Assembly (NCBI GenBank): GCA_964236465.1
Contig: CAXSBZ010000019.1
Location: 1 to 64,000 of the forward strand
Length of the DNA: 64,000 nucleotides
Direction: 5' to 3'
Origin: Mucilaginibacter_A sp964236465
Lineage (GTDB): Bacteria; Bacteroidota; Bacteroidia; Sphingobacteriales; Sphingobacteriaceae
Below, one piece after another: positions 33,545-42,618 of the stretch. Under the pieces are notes generated by a model. That model worked only from the letters and a program-made list of their open reading frames with translations. It was not told the origin of the DNA and did no database searches. Each line of letters opens with the position of its first letter. Positions within the stretch are counted from its first letter, which is position 1. Both the position numbers and the translations under genes were made by a program.

Positions 33545-35207
33545 TTTCTCCGTTGATATAAGTTTGAAGCACTTTTACTTTCGGCAATTCGCTGCCTTTG
33601 ATACGCATTAAATCCTGATCTAATAAAACAAAATCTGCCAGTTTTCCGGGTTCCAAACTGCCGCGGTCGTTTTCCTGAAAATTGGCTTTTGCCGCCCAAA
33701 TTGTCATTCCGCGGATGGCTTGTTCACGTGTTAAAGCATTTTCCATTTGGAAACCGCCTTCGGGCAATCCCTTCAAATCCTTCCTTTCTACAGCAGCATA
33801 AAAGGTATAAAACGGGCTGATATTCTCTACCGGAAAATCTGTTCCCAACGGCAGCCAGCCATTTTGCTGCAACAATTGCTGATAAGCGTATGCTGTTTTT
33901 ATCCGTGTTTTTCCTAAACGCTGCACAGCCCAATTCATATCCGAAGTAGCGTGCGTAGGCTGCACGGAAGGGATAATATTGTTTTCCCCAAAAAGCTTTA
34001 AATCTTCCGGTGCCACAATTTGTGCATGTTCTATCCGCCAGCGGCGATCATTTTTTCCTTTCAAAACACCGGCATAAATTTTCAGCATCATCCGGTTGGC
34101 AGAATCGCCGATGGCATGCGTACACATCTGAAAACCTTTATCAGCTAGCAACTTGGCCATGTCCTGAAAATGTTGCTTCGGGCTTCGCAAAAAACCATTC
34201 CATTTGGGCTGATCTGCATAAGGTTTCAACAAGCAGGCTCCTCTCGAACCCAAAGCACCATCGGCATAAACCTTGACCGAACTTACATTTAAACGCGGCG
34301 TTTTGATGGCTCCGTTTCGAAACAAAGCATCCAGGTTTTGCTGATTATCAGACAGCATTACAAACATCCTCATCTTCAAATCGCCGCGGTTTTGCAATTG
34401 CCGGATGGCATTTACCAAAGGATAATCCAGCCCGCAATCGGCAACCGTAGTCAAGCCAACTTCAAAACACTTTTGTTGCGCCTGCAAAAAGGAATCATTA
34501 ACTTGATCGTCGGTAGCAGCCGGAATTTTATGCGTGATCAGATTCACAGCATTATCTACCAAAATCCCGGTCAGTTTTCCGTTGATGGTTTCAATTTCGC
34601 CGCCTGCAATTTTCTGATTGGGTTTGATGCCGGCAATATTTAAAGCCGCCTGATTGGCAATCGCGGCGTGGCCATCAACCCGGCTCAGCAAAACCGGCCG
34701 TTCCGGAAATAAAATGTCCAGTTGCTGCTTGTTCGGAAACTGCTTCGTTTTCCACCGGTTTTGGTCCCAGCCGTTGCCGATAATCCAGCCGTCAGTATTG
34801 TTTTTGGCATATCGCTGCACCGAATCTACAACTTTTGCCCAGCTGCCAATATCTTTTAGGTTGATGGTTTGCAAACCCATTCCGTACTCGTAAAAATGTG
34901 CATGAGCGTCAATAAAACCCGGAAAAACGGACTTCCCGGCAGCATCCAATACTTCTTTTGCCAAATAATTTTTCTCCAGATCAACGGTTTTACCAACCGC
35001 CAGAATTTTCCCCTCTTTCACCACAAAAGCTTCAGCAATAGCAAACTGTTTATTTACGGTATAAACGCGGGCATTTTTCACCAGTAAATCAGCGTTGTAT
35101 TCTTTTTTTTGCTGACAGGAAAACACTGATAAAAGAAGCATCCAGCCACATACTGTTTTTATCAGGGTAAATTTGTTTTTTAAGATTGAAGAGTTGGTTT
35201 TGTTCAT
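33528..35207 (-). CDS. amidohydrolase (YtcJ-like), lipoprotein
   Basis: A 559-residue metal-dependent amidohydrolase. Metal ligands in GFIDAHAHFYE (HxH), later IEHAQIVAPED, and LPLGTDFPVENISPF with the catalytic Asp; NGWDQNRWKTKQFP is typical of the YtcJ group. The N-terminus MNKTNSSILKNKFTLIK-TVCGWMLLLSVFSC is a lipoprotein signal with lipobox VFSC, so the enzyme faces the periplasm. Part of that signal peptide is encoded by an inverted motif pair (35126-35165). ATG 35207 is chosen because it is directly before this signal. Coupled to the serine hydrolase. Confidence 0.88.
   Translation of the reverse strand: MNKTNSSILKNKFTLIKTVCGWMLLLSVFSCQQKKEYNADLLVKNARVYTVNKQFAIAEAFVVKEGKILAVGKTVDLEKNYLAKEVLDAAGKSVFPGFIDAHAHFYEYGMGLQTINLKDIGSWAKVVDSVQRYAKNNTDGWIIGNGWDQNRWKTKQFPNKQQLDILFPERPVLLSRVDGHAAIANQAALNIAGIKPNQKIAGGEIETINGKLTGILVDNAVNLITHKIPAATDDQVNDSFLQAQQKCFEVGLTTVADCGLDYPLVNAIRQLQNRGDLKMRMFVMLSDNQQNLDALFRNGAIKTPRLNVSSVKVYADGALGSRGACLLKPYADQPKWNGFLRSPKQHFQDMAKLLADKGFQMCTHAIGDSANRMMLKIYAGVLKGKNDRRWRIEHAQIVAPEDLKLFGENNIIPSVQPTHATSDMNWAVQRLGKTRIKTAYAYQQLLQQNGWLPLGTDFPVENISPFYTFYAAVERKDLKGLPEGGFQMENALTREQAIRGMTIWAAKANFQENDRGSLEPGKLADFVLLDQDLMRIKGSELPKVKVLQTYINGENVYKR
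35126..35165. repeat. inverted motif pair inside the amidohydrolase signal-peptide coding region
   Basis: CTGATAAAAGAAGCAT (35126-35141) and ATACTGTTTTTATCAG (35150-35165) are one copy of each motif subtype facing each other across 8 bp. Together they encode the LIKTVCGWMLLLS stretch of the signal peptide. The frame stays open. Confidence 0.8.
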
Positions 35208-35380
35208 TTGGTCATTCGGTTTGGTATTTTCAGCTGTGTGTTTCGTTTGATTATGATTCTTAAAGTAATTGTCATTGCAACTTAAATTAAGCCCGTACAA
35301 AACTACATCTGCACGGCAAAGCTGCGAAGTTATGCGATCATTTTTTTAATTTAGCATCGAAAAAGAATTGAGCAAGATTA

Positions 35381-37240
35381 ATGTCTGATATTATCCGCCT
35401 TTTGCCTGATGCTGTTGCCAATCAGATTGCCGCAGGTGAAGTGGTACAACGCCCGGCGTCGGCTGTAAAAGAATTGCTGGAAAACGCTGTTGATTCCGGT
35501 GCCGATAAAATCCAGCTGATTATAAAAGACGCAGGCAAAGCTTTGATCCAGGTGATTGATAATGGTTGCGGCATGAGTTTTACCGATGCCAGGATGTGTT
35601 TTGAACGGCACGCAACTTCTAAGATCCGCAAAGCGGATGATCTTTTTGCCATCCGAACGATGGGTTTCCGTGGAGAAGCAATGGCTTCGATTGCTGCAAT
35701 TTCTCAGGTAGAACTGAAAACCCGCCGCCATGAAGACGAACTGGGCACGAAAATTTGCATCGAAGCTTCCGAAATTATCAGTCAGGAACCTTGCGCCACA
35801 GCAGCCGGAACTTCCGTTTGCATTAAAAATCTTTTTTACAACACGCCAGCCCGCCGGAACTTTTTAAAAGGTAATTCCATCGAAACAAGGCATATTCTTG
35901 ATGAATTTCAACGTGTGGCTTTGGCTTATCCGGCTTTGTTTTTTACGTTGCACCTCGACGGCCAAGAGGTTTTTCATCTTCCCGGAGCTTCCTTAAAACA
36001 ACGGATCGTGCACCTTTTCGGCAATAATTACAACCAAAAATTGGTGCCGGTTCAGGAAGATACGTCCATTATCAAGCTGGAAGGTTTTGTTGGGAAACCG
36101 GAGTTTGCGCGCAAAACCCGCGGCGAGCAGTTTTTCTTTGTCAACAATCGTTTTATCCGGGATAATTACTTGAATCACGCCGTGAGTTCTGCTTTCCAGG
36201 AGTTGTTGCAGGATGATAGTTTTCCACTGTACGTGCTTTTTATTTCCATCGATCCGGGCAAGATCGACATCAACGTTCATCCCACCAAAACCGAAATAAA
36301 ATACCAGGATGAAAAAGCAATTTATGCCATTATTCGTTCGGCGGTAAAACGTTCGCTTGGGCAATACAACATTACGCCTTCGCTGGATTTTGACAGAGAA
36401 ACGAGTTTTGACCAAATGATCAGCCACAAACCCTTGGACCAAATTACTCCTCCGGGCATCCGATTTAACCCGGATTTCAATCCATTTTCTGAGGAGGTAA
36501 AAACAGTATCCGATAAATCTTTTATCCGGAATTCTGCGGAACGGCACAAACCGGATTTCGTGCAAAACTGGGATACTTTGTACGCCATTACGCAAGGAAA
36601 AATTACTGAGCAGCAGGAAATCGATACGCAGCAAAGGCAGATTTCGGTAGATAACCGGCAATTGATTAAAGCCAGCGAGCGGCAATTATTCCAGATTCAT
36701 AACCGGTTTATTTTATCACAAATCAAGTCCGGTTTTATGCTGATCGACCAGCAAGCGGCGCACGAACGGATTTTGTACGAACGATTTTTGCTTCAATTAG
36801 AAAATCATTCCGGCGTAAGCCAGCAAACTTTGTTTCCGCAAAGCATCAGCATGAGTACTTCGGATTTTGAACTGCTGAAAAGCTTGTTCAACGATGTGCG
36901 CGCTTTAGGTTTCGACATCCGGGAATTCGGAAAAAACACCGTAATTGTAGAAGGAATCCCGGCAGAACTAACCAAAGCCAGCGAAAACGAAATGCTGGAA
37001 AAACTGCTGGAAGGTTTCAAAAACAATCAATCAGCTTTAAAACTGAGCAAACACGATAACCTGGCCAGAACGCTTGCCAAAAATGCAGCCGTAAAGCCTG
37101 GAACGCGGTTTTCGCTAGAAGAAATGAACCAGCTGATCGACCAGCTTTTTGCCTGCCAGATGCCTAACGTTTCGCTCAGTGGCAAACCCGTTATTATCAC
37201 TTATACTTTAGAAGAAATTTTTCAAAAATTTGATCGATAA
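35381..37240 (+). CDS. mutL: DNA mismatch repair protein MutL
   Basis: A 619-residue GHKL ATPase that links MutS to downstream repair. N-terminal motifs: KELLENAVDSGA (Mg-binding Asn), IDNGCGM, and GFRGEAMASIAA. The C-terminal dimerisation domain contains IDQQAAHERILYERF, close to the endonuclease motif DQHA-x2-E-x4-E but with Gln for His. The usual CPHGRP zinc-site motif is replaced by VSLSGKP. Whether it keeps nicking activity is therefore doubtful. The stop codon overlaps an exact motif copy (37236-37249). Divergent from the amidohydrolase. Confidence 0.95.
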   Translation: MSDIIRLLPDAVANQIAAGEVVQRPASAVKELLENAVDSGADKIQLIIKDAGKALIQVIDNGCGMSFTDARMCFERHATSKIRKADDLFAIRTMGFRGEAMASIAAISQVELKTRRHEDELGTKICIEASEIISQEPCATAAGTSVCIKNLFYNTPARRNFLKGNSIETRHILDEFQRVALAYPALFFTLHLDGQEVFHLPGASLKQRIVHLFGNNYNQKLVPVQEDTSIIKLEGFVGKPEFARKTRGEQFFFVNNRFIRDNYLNHAVSSAFQELLQDDSFPLYVLFISIDPGKIDINVHPTKTEIKYQDEKAIYAIIRSAVKRSLGQYNITPSLDFDRETSFDQMISHKPLDQITPPGIRFNPDFNPFSEEVKTVSDKSFIRNSAERHKPDFVQNWDTLYAITQGKITEQQEIDTQQRQISVDNRQLIKASERQLFQIHNRFILSQIKSGFMLIDQQAAHERILYERFLLQLENHSGVSQQTLFPQSISMSTSDFELLKSLFNDVRALGFDIREFGKNTVIVEGIPAELTKASENEMLEKLLEGFKNNQSALKLSKHDNLARTLAKNAAVKPGTRFSLEEMNQLIDQLFACQMPNVSLSGKPVIITYTLEEIFQKFDR

Positions 37241-37249
37241 AAGAAGCAT
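37236..37249 (+). repeat. dispersed motif copy, exact, on the mutL stop codon
   Basis: The TAA of GATAAAAG is the mutL stop; flank AAAATTTGATC. Confidence 0.8.
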
Positions 37250-37267
37250 CAGGCTTCTGCAAAAACT

Positions 37268-37978
37268 ATGAATTTATTTGGACAATCGTTCTTTGCCAAT
37301 ATTCCGCCCGTTGTAAAAAACCTGCTGATTATCAATGTGCTTTTCTTTATTGCCACGTTGGTTTTTGGAAATATGGGTATCCGGCTGGAAAATATTTTGG
37401 GTGCGTTTTATTTCAATTCACCTTATTTTCGGGTTTGGCAGCCAATCACTTACATGTTTATGCACGGCGGCTGGGCGCATATTTTCTTCAATATGTTTGC
37501 CTTGTACATGTTTGGGCCGGCTATCGAATATTTTATGGGTTCCAAGCGGTTTTTCAACTACTATTTTATTACTGGTTTGGGCGCGTTAGCTTTGCAAATG
37601 CTGGTGCAAGCGATAGAAGTACATGGCATTTTGGGAAGTTTTACTTTCGATCAAGCAATTAACTATAATATTACGCCCGAAAATGGAGAAAAACTCCATG
37701 ATATTTACGCTACACCAATGGTTGGTGCTTCGGGTGCACTGTTTGGTGTGCTCGTGGCTTTTGGCGTTTTATATGCCGAAACCGAACTTTATATTATGCT
37801 GATCCCGATTCCGGTAAAAGCAAAATACGCCGTAATTGGTTATATTGTGGTTGAATTGTATTTGGGTTTGAGCCAGCATCAGGGCGATTCGGTGGCGCAC
37901 TTTGCACATTTGGGTGGTGCTTTGTTTGGCTATATTTTATTAAAAGTTTGGCGGTTAACACCGGACAAGCGATTTTAA
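37268..37978 (+). CDS. rhomboid family intramembrane serine protease
   Basis: A 236-residue, six-helix membrane protease. Catalytic Ser in VGASGALFG and His in AHFAHLGGALFG; the conserved HGGWAHIFFNM loop is at about 66-76. It begins 28 nt after mutL and is followed by a second rhomboid. Substrates unknown. Confidence 0.92.
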   Translation: MNLFGQSFFANIPPVVKNLLIINVLFFIATLVFGNMGIRLENILGAFYFNSPYFRVWQPITYMFMHGGWAHIFFNMFALYMFGPAIEYFMGSKRFFNYYFITGLGALALQMLVQAIEVHGILGSFTFDQAINYNITPENGEKLHDIYATPMVGASGALFGVLVAFGVLYAETELYIMLIPIPVKAKYAVIGYIVVELYLGLSQHQGDSVAHFAHLGGALFGYILLKVWRLTPDKRF

Positions 37979-38024
37979 TTGATGAGCCGTTATCAAATGA
38001 AAACGATTTTAAAAGGATATTTTT

Positions 38025-38870
38025 ATGTGGGATGAAATTCGTACACAGGTTTTCCGGTCTGGGAACCGGTTAAACCTACTGATTGGGGTTAATGTAATTG
38101 TTTTTTTGTTTCTGAGTTTGCTTGGGGTGATCGAAATGCTGACCACCCGCAACTCTGCAATTACCATGATTTTGAATGATTATCTGGCCGTGCCATCTTA
38201 TCTACCCAAATTATTGGTGCGGTTCTGGACGCCTTTTACCTACATGTTCATGCACAGCGGTTTTTTCCATATCCTGTTCAACATGTTGTGGTTTTATTGG
38301 CTGGGAAGCATTTTTCAGGAATATCTGGGCGGCAAGAAACTGGTGGATTTGTATATCATCGGTGGTTTGGCAGGTGCTTTTTTATACGTGCTTTTTTACA
38401 ATATTTTCCCTCTTTTTGCTGATGTAAAAACAGTATCCACTACGGTTGGTGCTTCGGCAGCGGTAATGGCGATTATTGTAGCTACGGCAACTTTGCTTCC
38501 GGATTATACCATTCAATTGCTGTTTTTAGGCAATATAAAATTGAAATGGATCGCGCTGTTTTATGTTTTATTTGATCTGATCAGCATTACCGGGCCAAAC
38601 GCCGGCGGAGAAATTTCGCATATCGGCGGTGCCATTGCAGGCTTTTTTTATATCAAAAACATCCAGGGAAATACCATGCTGGGAAAAGCATTTGAACGAA
38701 TTTCCAAGCCAAACACTTTGCAGGTTGTCTCAAAAAACTATGCTAAAAACAGTACTTTACGTTCAAAAGAAGAAGAAGTAGATTCTATATTAGATAAAAT
38801 ATCACATTCGGGTTATGCCAGCCTGACCAAAAAAGAAAAGGAAACCCTATTTAATGCCAGCAAAGATTAG
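38025..38870 (+). CDS. second rhomboid family protease with cytoplasmic tail
   Basis: A 281-residue paralogue of the preceding gene. HSGFFHILFNM loop, Ser in VGASAAVMA (GASx with Ala in place of the usual Gly after Ser) and His in EISHIGGAIAGF. After the last helix there is a roughly 70-residue hydrophilic tail (RSKEEEVDSILDKISHSGYASLTKKEKETL), resembling the tail seen on many Bacteroidetes rhomboids. It overlaps the next gene by 17 nt. Confidence 0.9.
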   Translation: MWDEIRTQVFRSGNRLNLLIGVNVIVFLFLSLLGVIEMLTTRNSAITMILNDYLAVPSYLPKLLVRFWTPFTYMFMHSGFFHILFNMLWFYWLGSIFQEYLGGKKLVDLYIIGGLAGAFLYVLFYNIFPLFADVKTVSTTVGASAAVMAIIVATATLLPDYTIQLLFLGNIKLKWIALFYVLFDLISITGPNAGGEISHIGGAIAGFFYIKNIQGNTMLGKAFERISKPNTLQVVSKNYAKNSTLRSKEEEVDSILDKISHSGYASLTKKEKETLFNASKD

Positions 38871-39975
38871 ATCAGCCCAAAAACTTTACCTGATAGATAA
38901 AGTAATTCTGTTTTTTAACCTAATTGCTTCGGTTTTTATCCTGTTTAGTTTGCTGGCCAGTGTGATTGATCCGCGCACTTGCTGGTGGCTTGCTTTCTTT
39001 GGTTTAGCTTACTCGCCGCTGCTATTGCTCAACCTTATTTTTTTATTGTATTGGGTACTTCGATTTAATAAATTAGTTTTCCTCCCGCTGATCAGCATTT
39101 TGGCGGGCTGGCCAATTTTGGTAAGCAGTATCAATATCCGTAGTGCTTCTGCTGACGGACCAAAAAAATCATCTGATTATTTGCGATTAATGACCTACAA
39201 TGTGCATAGTTTTCAAGGTGTAGGCACAGGTGTGGTAAAACCAACACGGACAGAGATTTTACAGTTGATCAAAGACGAACAGCCGGATGTAATTTGCATA
39301 CAGGAATTTTTTTCTCGCAAAACAGGAGAGTTTGCCATGGTAGATTCCTTGAAAAAAGTAATGCACACCAATTATTTTTACCGGTTTACGGTTGATGATA
39401 TTAATTATGAAGGAAACGGCATAGCTGCTTTTTCTAAGTTTCCGATTGTAAATAAAGGCATGATTTCTTTCGGTGATCAAAATAGTACCAACCAGTGCAT
39501 TTTTATCGATGTAAAAAAAGCAAACAAAATTATCCGCGTTTATGCTGTGCATTTGCAATCCATACGATTTATGCCGGAAGATTATCAGGTGATTGATAGT
39601 GTTGCAAAAGTAGAGGAATCCAATCTGCATTCTTATCGCAGAATTATGGCGAAGCTGAAAAGTGCCTTTTTAAAACGCAGCGAACAGGTTTATCTGGTCA
39701 AAAATCATGCAGCAACTTCACCTTATCCTTACATCATTGCCGGAGATTTTAACGATACGCCTGCTTCTTTTGCCGTCAATAAAATGTCTGCCGGTTTAAA
39801 AAATGCTTTTCGCGAAAAAGGATCTGGCTTTTGCACTACTTACAATGGTGATTTCCCGAATTTTCAAATCGATTATATCCTCCCTCAACCTAAGTTTGAC
39901 GTGATAAATTATATCGTTTTCAAGAAAAAACTTTCTGATCATTATCCTGTCCGTGCAGATTTGCTGCTCAAATAA
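38854..39975 (+). CDS. membrane-anchored endonuclease/exonuclease/phosphatase family protein
   Basis: A 373-residue protein with three N-terminal membrane helices (about 12-95) and an EEP catalytic domain. Motifs: MTYNVHSFQG (Asn), DVICIQEFFS (metal Glu), YIIAGDFNDTPAS (Asp-x-Asn), IDYIL and the terminal SDHYPVRADL (Asp-His). Substrate could be nucleic acid, phospholipid or inositol phosphate. The overlap with the rhomboid suggests translation coupling. Confidence 0.88.
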   Translation: MPAKIRSAQKLYLIDKVILFFNLIASVFILFSLLASVIDPRTCWWLAFFGLAYSPLLLLNLIFLLYWVLRFNKLVFLPLISILAGWPILVSSINIRSASADGPKKSSDYLRLMTYNVHSFQGVGTGVVKPTRTEILQLIKDEQPDVICIQEFFSRKTGEFAMVDSLKKVMHTNYFYRFTVDDINYEGNGIAAFSKFPIVNKGMISFGDQNSTNQCIFIDVKKANKIIRVYAVHLQSIRFMPEDYQVIDSVAKVEESNLHSYRRIMAKLKSAFLKRSEQVYLVKNHAATSPYPYIIAGDFNDTPASFAVNKMSAGLKNAFREKGSGFCTTYNGDFPNFQIDYILPQPKFDVINYIVFKKKLSDHYPVRADLLLK

Positions 39976-40008
39976 AGTCGAAAATCACCTTTTTATCTAA
40001 ATTTGCAT

Positions 40009-41466
40009 ATGCAGCAACTTTCTGTTTATAATACTTTAACGCGCAAAAAAGAAAAATTTAAAGCCATCAATCCGCCGTTTGTAGGTATGTATGTTTGTGG
40101 CCCAACGGTTTACAGCGATGTTCATTTAGGCAATTGCCGTACTTTTATTTCTTTCGATCTGATTTTCCGTTACCTCACACATTTAGGTTATAAAGTACGA
40201 TATGTGCGCAACATCACAGATGCTGGGCATTTGGAAGGAGATGCGGATGAAGGTGAAGATAAAATTTCCAAAAAAGCAAAACTGGCGCAGTTAGAGCCGA
40301 TGGAAATTGTACAGCGATATACAGTTGATTTCCATCAGATTATGGAGGTTTTCAACGTAAAACCGCCCAGCATTGAACCAACTGCAACCGGCCATATTAT
40401 TGAACAGATTGAATTGGTTAAAATTATTTTGGAAAAAGGTTTGGCTTATGAGGTAAATGGTTCTGTGTATTTTGATGTAGAAAAATACAATGAAAACCAT
40501 GATTACGGTATTTTGAGCAACCGGAACCTGGAAGATATGCTCAATAACACGCGCAATTTGGGCGGCCAGGAAGAAAAGCGTGGTAAGCTGGATTTTGCAT
40601 TGTGGATTAAAGCAAAGCCGGAACATCTGATGAAATGGCCTTCGCCCTGGAGTTTGGGTTTTCCAGGCTGGCATTTGGAATGTTCGGCTATGAGCAAAAA
40701 ATATTTGGGCGAACAATTTGATATTCATGGCGGCGGAATGGATTTGGCTCCTACACATCACACCAACGAAATCGCACAAAATGAAGCTGCTTGCGGAAAA
40801 ATGCCGGCCAATTATTGGATTCATACCAATATGCTTACTGTAAACGGACAGAAAATGTCTAAATCTTTGGGTAATAGTTTTTTACCTGAAGAGTTGTTTT
40901 CAGGCAATCATTCGCTGCTAAATAAAGGATATAGCGCGATGACGGTAAAGTTTTTTATGTTGCAGGCGCATTACCGCAGCACACTGGATTTTTCTAACGA
41001 AGCTTTGGAAGCATCCGAAAAAGGTTTTAGAAGGATGATGAATGCTTTTGCACTCGCCCCAAATCTAACAGCATCAGAAAGCGGAGAAATTGAAATTGAA
41101 CCTTTGAAACAAAGATGTTATGAAGCGATGGATGACGATTTTAACAGCCCGGTTTTGATTGCTGAATTGTTTGAAGTTTGCCGGATCGTCAATTCCATCC
41201 AGGATAAAAAACTAAAAATCGACCAGCACAACCTGGAGCTGTTGCAGCAACTTTTACAGCAGTTTGTTACTGATGTTTTGGGTTTGAAAGATGAATCTGC
41301 TGCTTCAGACGAATTGCCAAAAGTGCTTGACTTTGTAATAAATTTACGCAGCGAAGCAAAATTAAACCAGGATTATGCTACTTCCGACAAAATCCGGCAA
41401 GGAATGCAAAAGATTGGTTATCAGCTGAAAGACAGCAAAGAAGGAACCAGCTGGACAAAAATTTAA
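40009..41466 (+). CDS. cysS: cysteine--tRNA ligase
   Basis: A 485-residue class I synthetase. CGPTVYSDVHLGNCRTF contains the zinc Cys and the HIGH-equivalent HLGN, WHLECSAMS holds a second zinc Cys, GGGMDLAPTHHTNE follows, and KMSKSLGNS is the KMSKS loop. The ATG at 40009 is preferred to a TTG two codons upstream. Confidence 0.96.
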   Translation: MQQLSVYNTLTRKKEKFKAINPPFVGMYVCGPTVYSDVHLGNCRTFISFDLIFRYLTHLGYKVRYVRNITDAGHLEGDADEGEDKISKKAKLAQLEPMEIVQRYTVDFHQIMEVFNVKPPSIEPTATGHIIEQIELVKIILEKGLAYEVNGSVYFDVEKYNENHDYGILSNRNLEDMLNNTRNLGGQEEKRGKLDFALWIKAKPEHLMKWPSPWSLGFPGWHLECSAMSKKYLGEQFDIHGGGMDLAPTHHTNEIAQNEAACGKMPANYWIHTNMLTVNGQKMSKSLGNSFLPEELFSGNHSLLNKGYSAMTVKFFMLQAHYRSTLDFSNEALEASEKGFRRMMNAFALAPNLTASESGEIEIEPLKQRCYEAMDDDFNSPVLIAELFEVCRIVNSIQDKKLKIDQHNLELLQQLLQQFVTDVLGLKDESAASDELPKVLDFVINLRSEAKLNQDYATSDKIRQGMQKIGYQLKDSKEGTSWTKI

Positions 41467-41488
41467 TAATTTATTCCAAAAAAAGTAT

Positions 41489-41554
41489 GATAAAAACAGT
41501 ATCGACTTAATTTATGAAAAACTGATTCTTAAAAAAGCACGATAAAAACAGTAT
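41489..41554 (+). repeat. tandem pair of GATAAAAACAGTAT copies
   Basis: Two identical 14-mers, each followed by C (41489-41502 and 41541-41554), lie in the same orientation 52 bp apart downstream of cysS. The only same-strand close pair in the window; elsewhere close pairs are inverted. Confidence 0.75.
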
Positions 41555-41683
41555 CAGCATAATAATAAAATTACACAGATCAAGTTTAATGTTGCATCAC
41601 TGATTTTGCATCATTACGATGTTCTGAAAACTGCCCGCATCAGGAAAAAAAATTAATAACTTGCGGCTCTATTCCTTATCCTT

Positions 41684-42541
41684 ATGAAAAAACTATCCGT
41701 TGCAATTGTGGCTTTTTTATGCTTTACGCAATTGGCTGAAGCACAAAAAACGGCACAAACTAAAACCGTATTAGAAGCTGAAAAAGATTATAACAAAGCT
41801 GTTTCGCAAAAAGGGATCCGTGATGGTTCACTTGCTGTTCTGGATCCGGAGGCGATTATTTTTAAACCGGAACCTGTTTCAGCCAAAACTTTTTATACCA
41901 ATAGCGAAAAAACTGCCGGAAAACTAACCGTTACACCAAGTATTGCACGTATTTCTGCCAATGGTGATATTGCTTTTACGGCTGGTTCTTACACAATCAA
42001 AAACGGTACAGATGATATTGATTACGGTGAATATCTTTCCATTTGGCGGGCAGATTTGTACGGCAAATTGAAGTTGCTGTTCAATATCGATATGCAGCAT
42101 CCGGAAACGAAAGAAACGCAGAATGTTGATTTTAAAGATCCGGTTGTAGCGGCAACACGCATTATCAATAAAGATCCTTTCAATGGCCGTAATATCATTA
42201 TCACCACAGATAAACTATTCAATACATCGCTAAACTTCTCTTCCATTCCAGCTTATAAAGAATTTTTAACGTTGGATGGCCGGTATTTTTTCCCGGGTTT
42301 TGAACCGGTTGTTGGCCAGGATAAAATTTTGCAGTTTGTGGGCAATCAGGCTATTTCGATTGAGGCTTTAAATACTGGTGCCGGCCGTGCCATCAGCAGT
42401 GACCTGGCTTACAGTTATGGTAAAGCCAAGATCAAAAAAGGAGAGATCACGAATAATTATAACTATATCCGCATTTGGGAACCCGATAAAGCACACAAAT
42501 GGAATATATTGGTAGAGATGTTTTCGCCTATCGAAAAATAG
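41684..42541 (+). CDS. exported protein with two NTF2-like (DUF4440-type) domains
   Basis: A 285-residue protein with signal peptide MKKLSVAIVAFLCFTQLAEAQ. Residues 27-140 (EAEKDYNKAVSQKGIRDGSL, DIAFTAGSYTIKN, YGEYLSIWR) and 170-285 (IPAYKEFLTLDGRYFFPGFEPVVGQDKI, DLAYSYGKAKIKKG, YNYIRIWEPD) look like two successive NTF2-fold domains. Ligand unknown. A strong terminator follows. Confidence 0.78.
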   Translation: MKKLSVAIVAFLCFTQLAEAQKTAQTKTVLEAEKDYNKAVSQKGIRDGSLAVLDPEAIIFKPEPVSAKTFYTNSEKTAGKLTVTPSIARISANGDIAFTAGSYTIKNGTDDIDYGEYLSIWRADLYGKLKLLFNIDMQHPETKETQNVDFKDPVVAATRIINKDPFNGRNIIITTDKLFNTSLNFSSIPAYKEFLTLDGRYFFPGFEPVVGQDKILQFVGNQAISIEALNTGAGRAISSDLAYSYGKAKIKKGEITNNYNYIRIWEPDKAHKWNILVEMFSPIEK

Positions 42542-42543
42542 GT

Positions 42544-42557
42544 GATAAAAGAAGTAT
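42544..42557 (+). repeat. dispersed motif copy (GATAAAAGAAGTAT)
   Basis: 2 nt after the double-NTF2 gene stop and just before its terminator; flank AAAAATAGGT. Confidence 0.75.
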
Positions 42558-42560
42558 CTG

Positions 42561-42599
42561 AAAAAGGAAAGGCCGCTAAATTAGCGGCCTTTCCTTTTT
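42561..42599. terminator. bidirectional terminator between the NTF2 gene and moxR
   Basis: AAAAAGGAAAGGCCGCTAA and its reverse complement pair nearly end to end with a minimal loop, flanked by A and T runs. It serves two convergent genes. Confidence 0.9.
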
Positions 42600-42618
42600 G
42601 ATCAAAACAAATAATTTA

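Noticed and set aside
39998..40005. TAAATTTG before cysS as a -7 element
   Set aside because: The start of transcription would fall at or after the ATG, so it cannot serve this gene unless leaderless.
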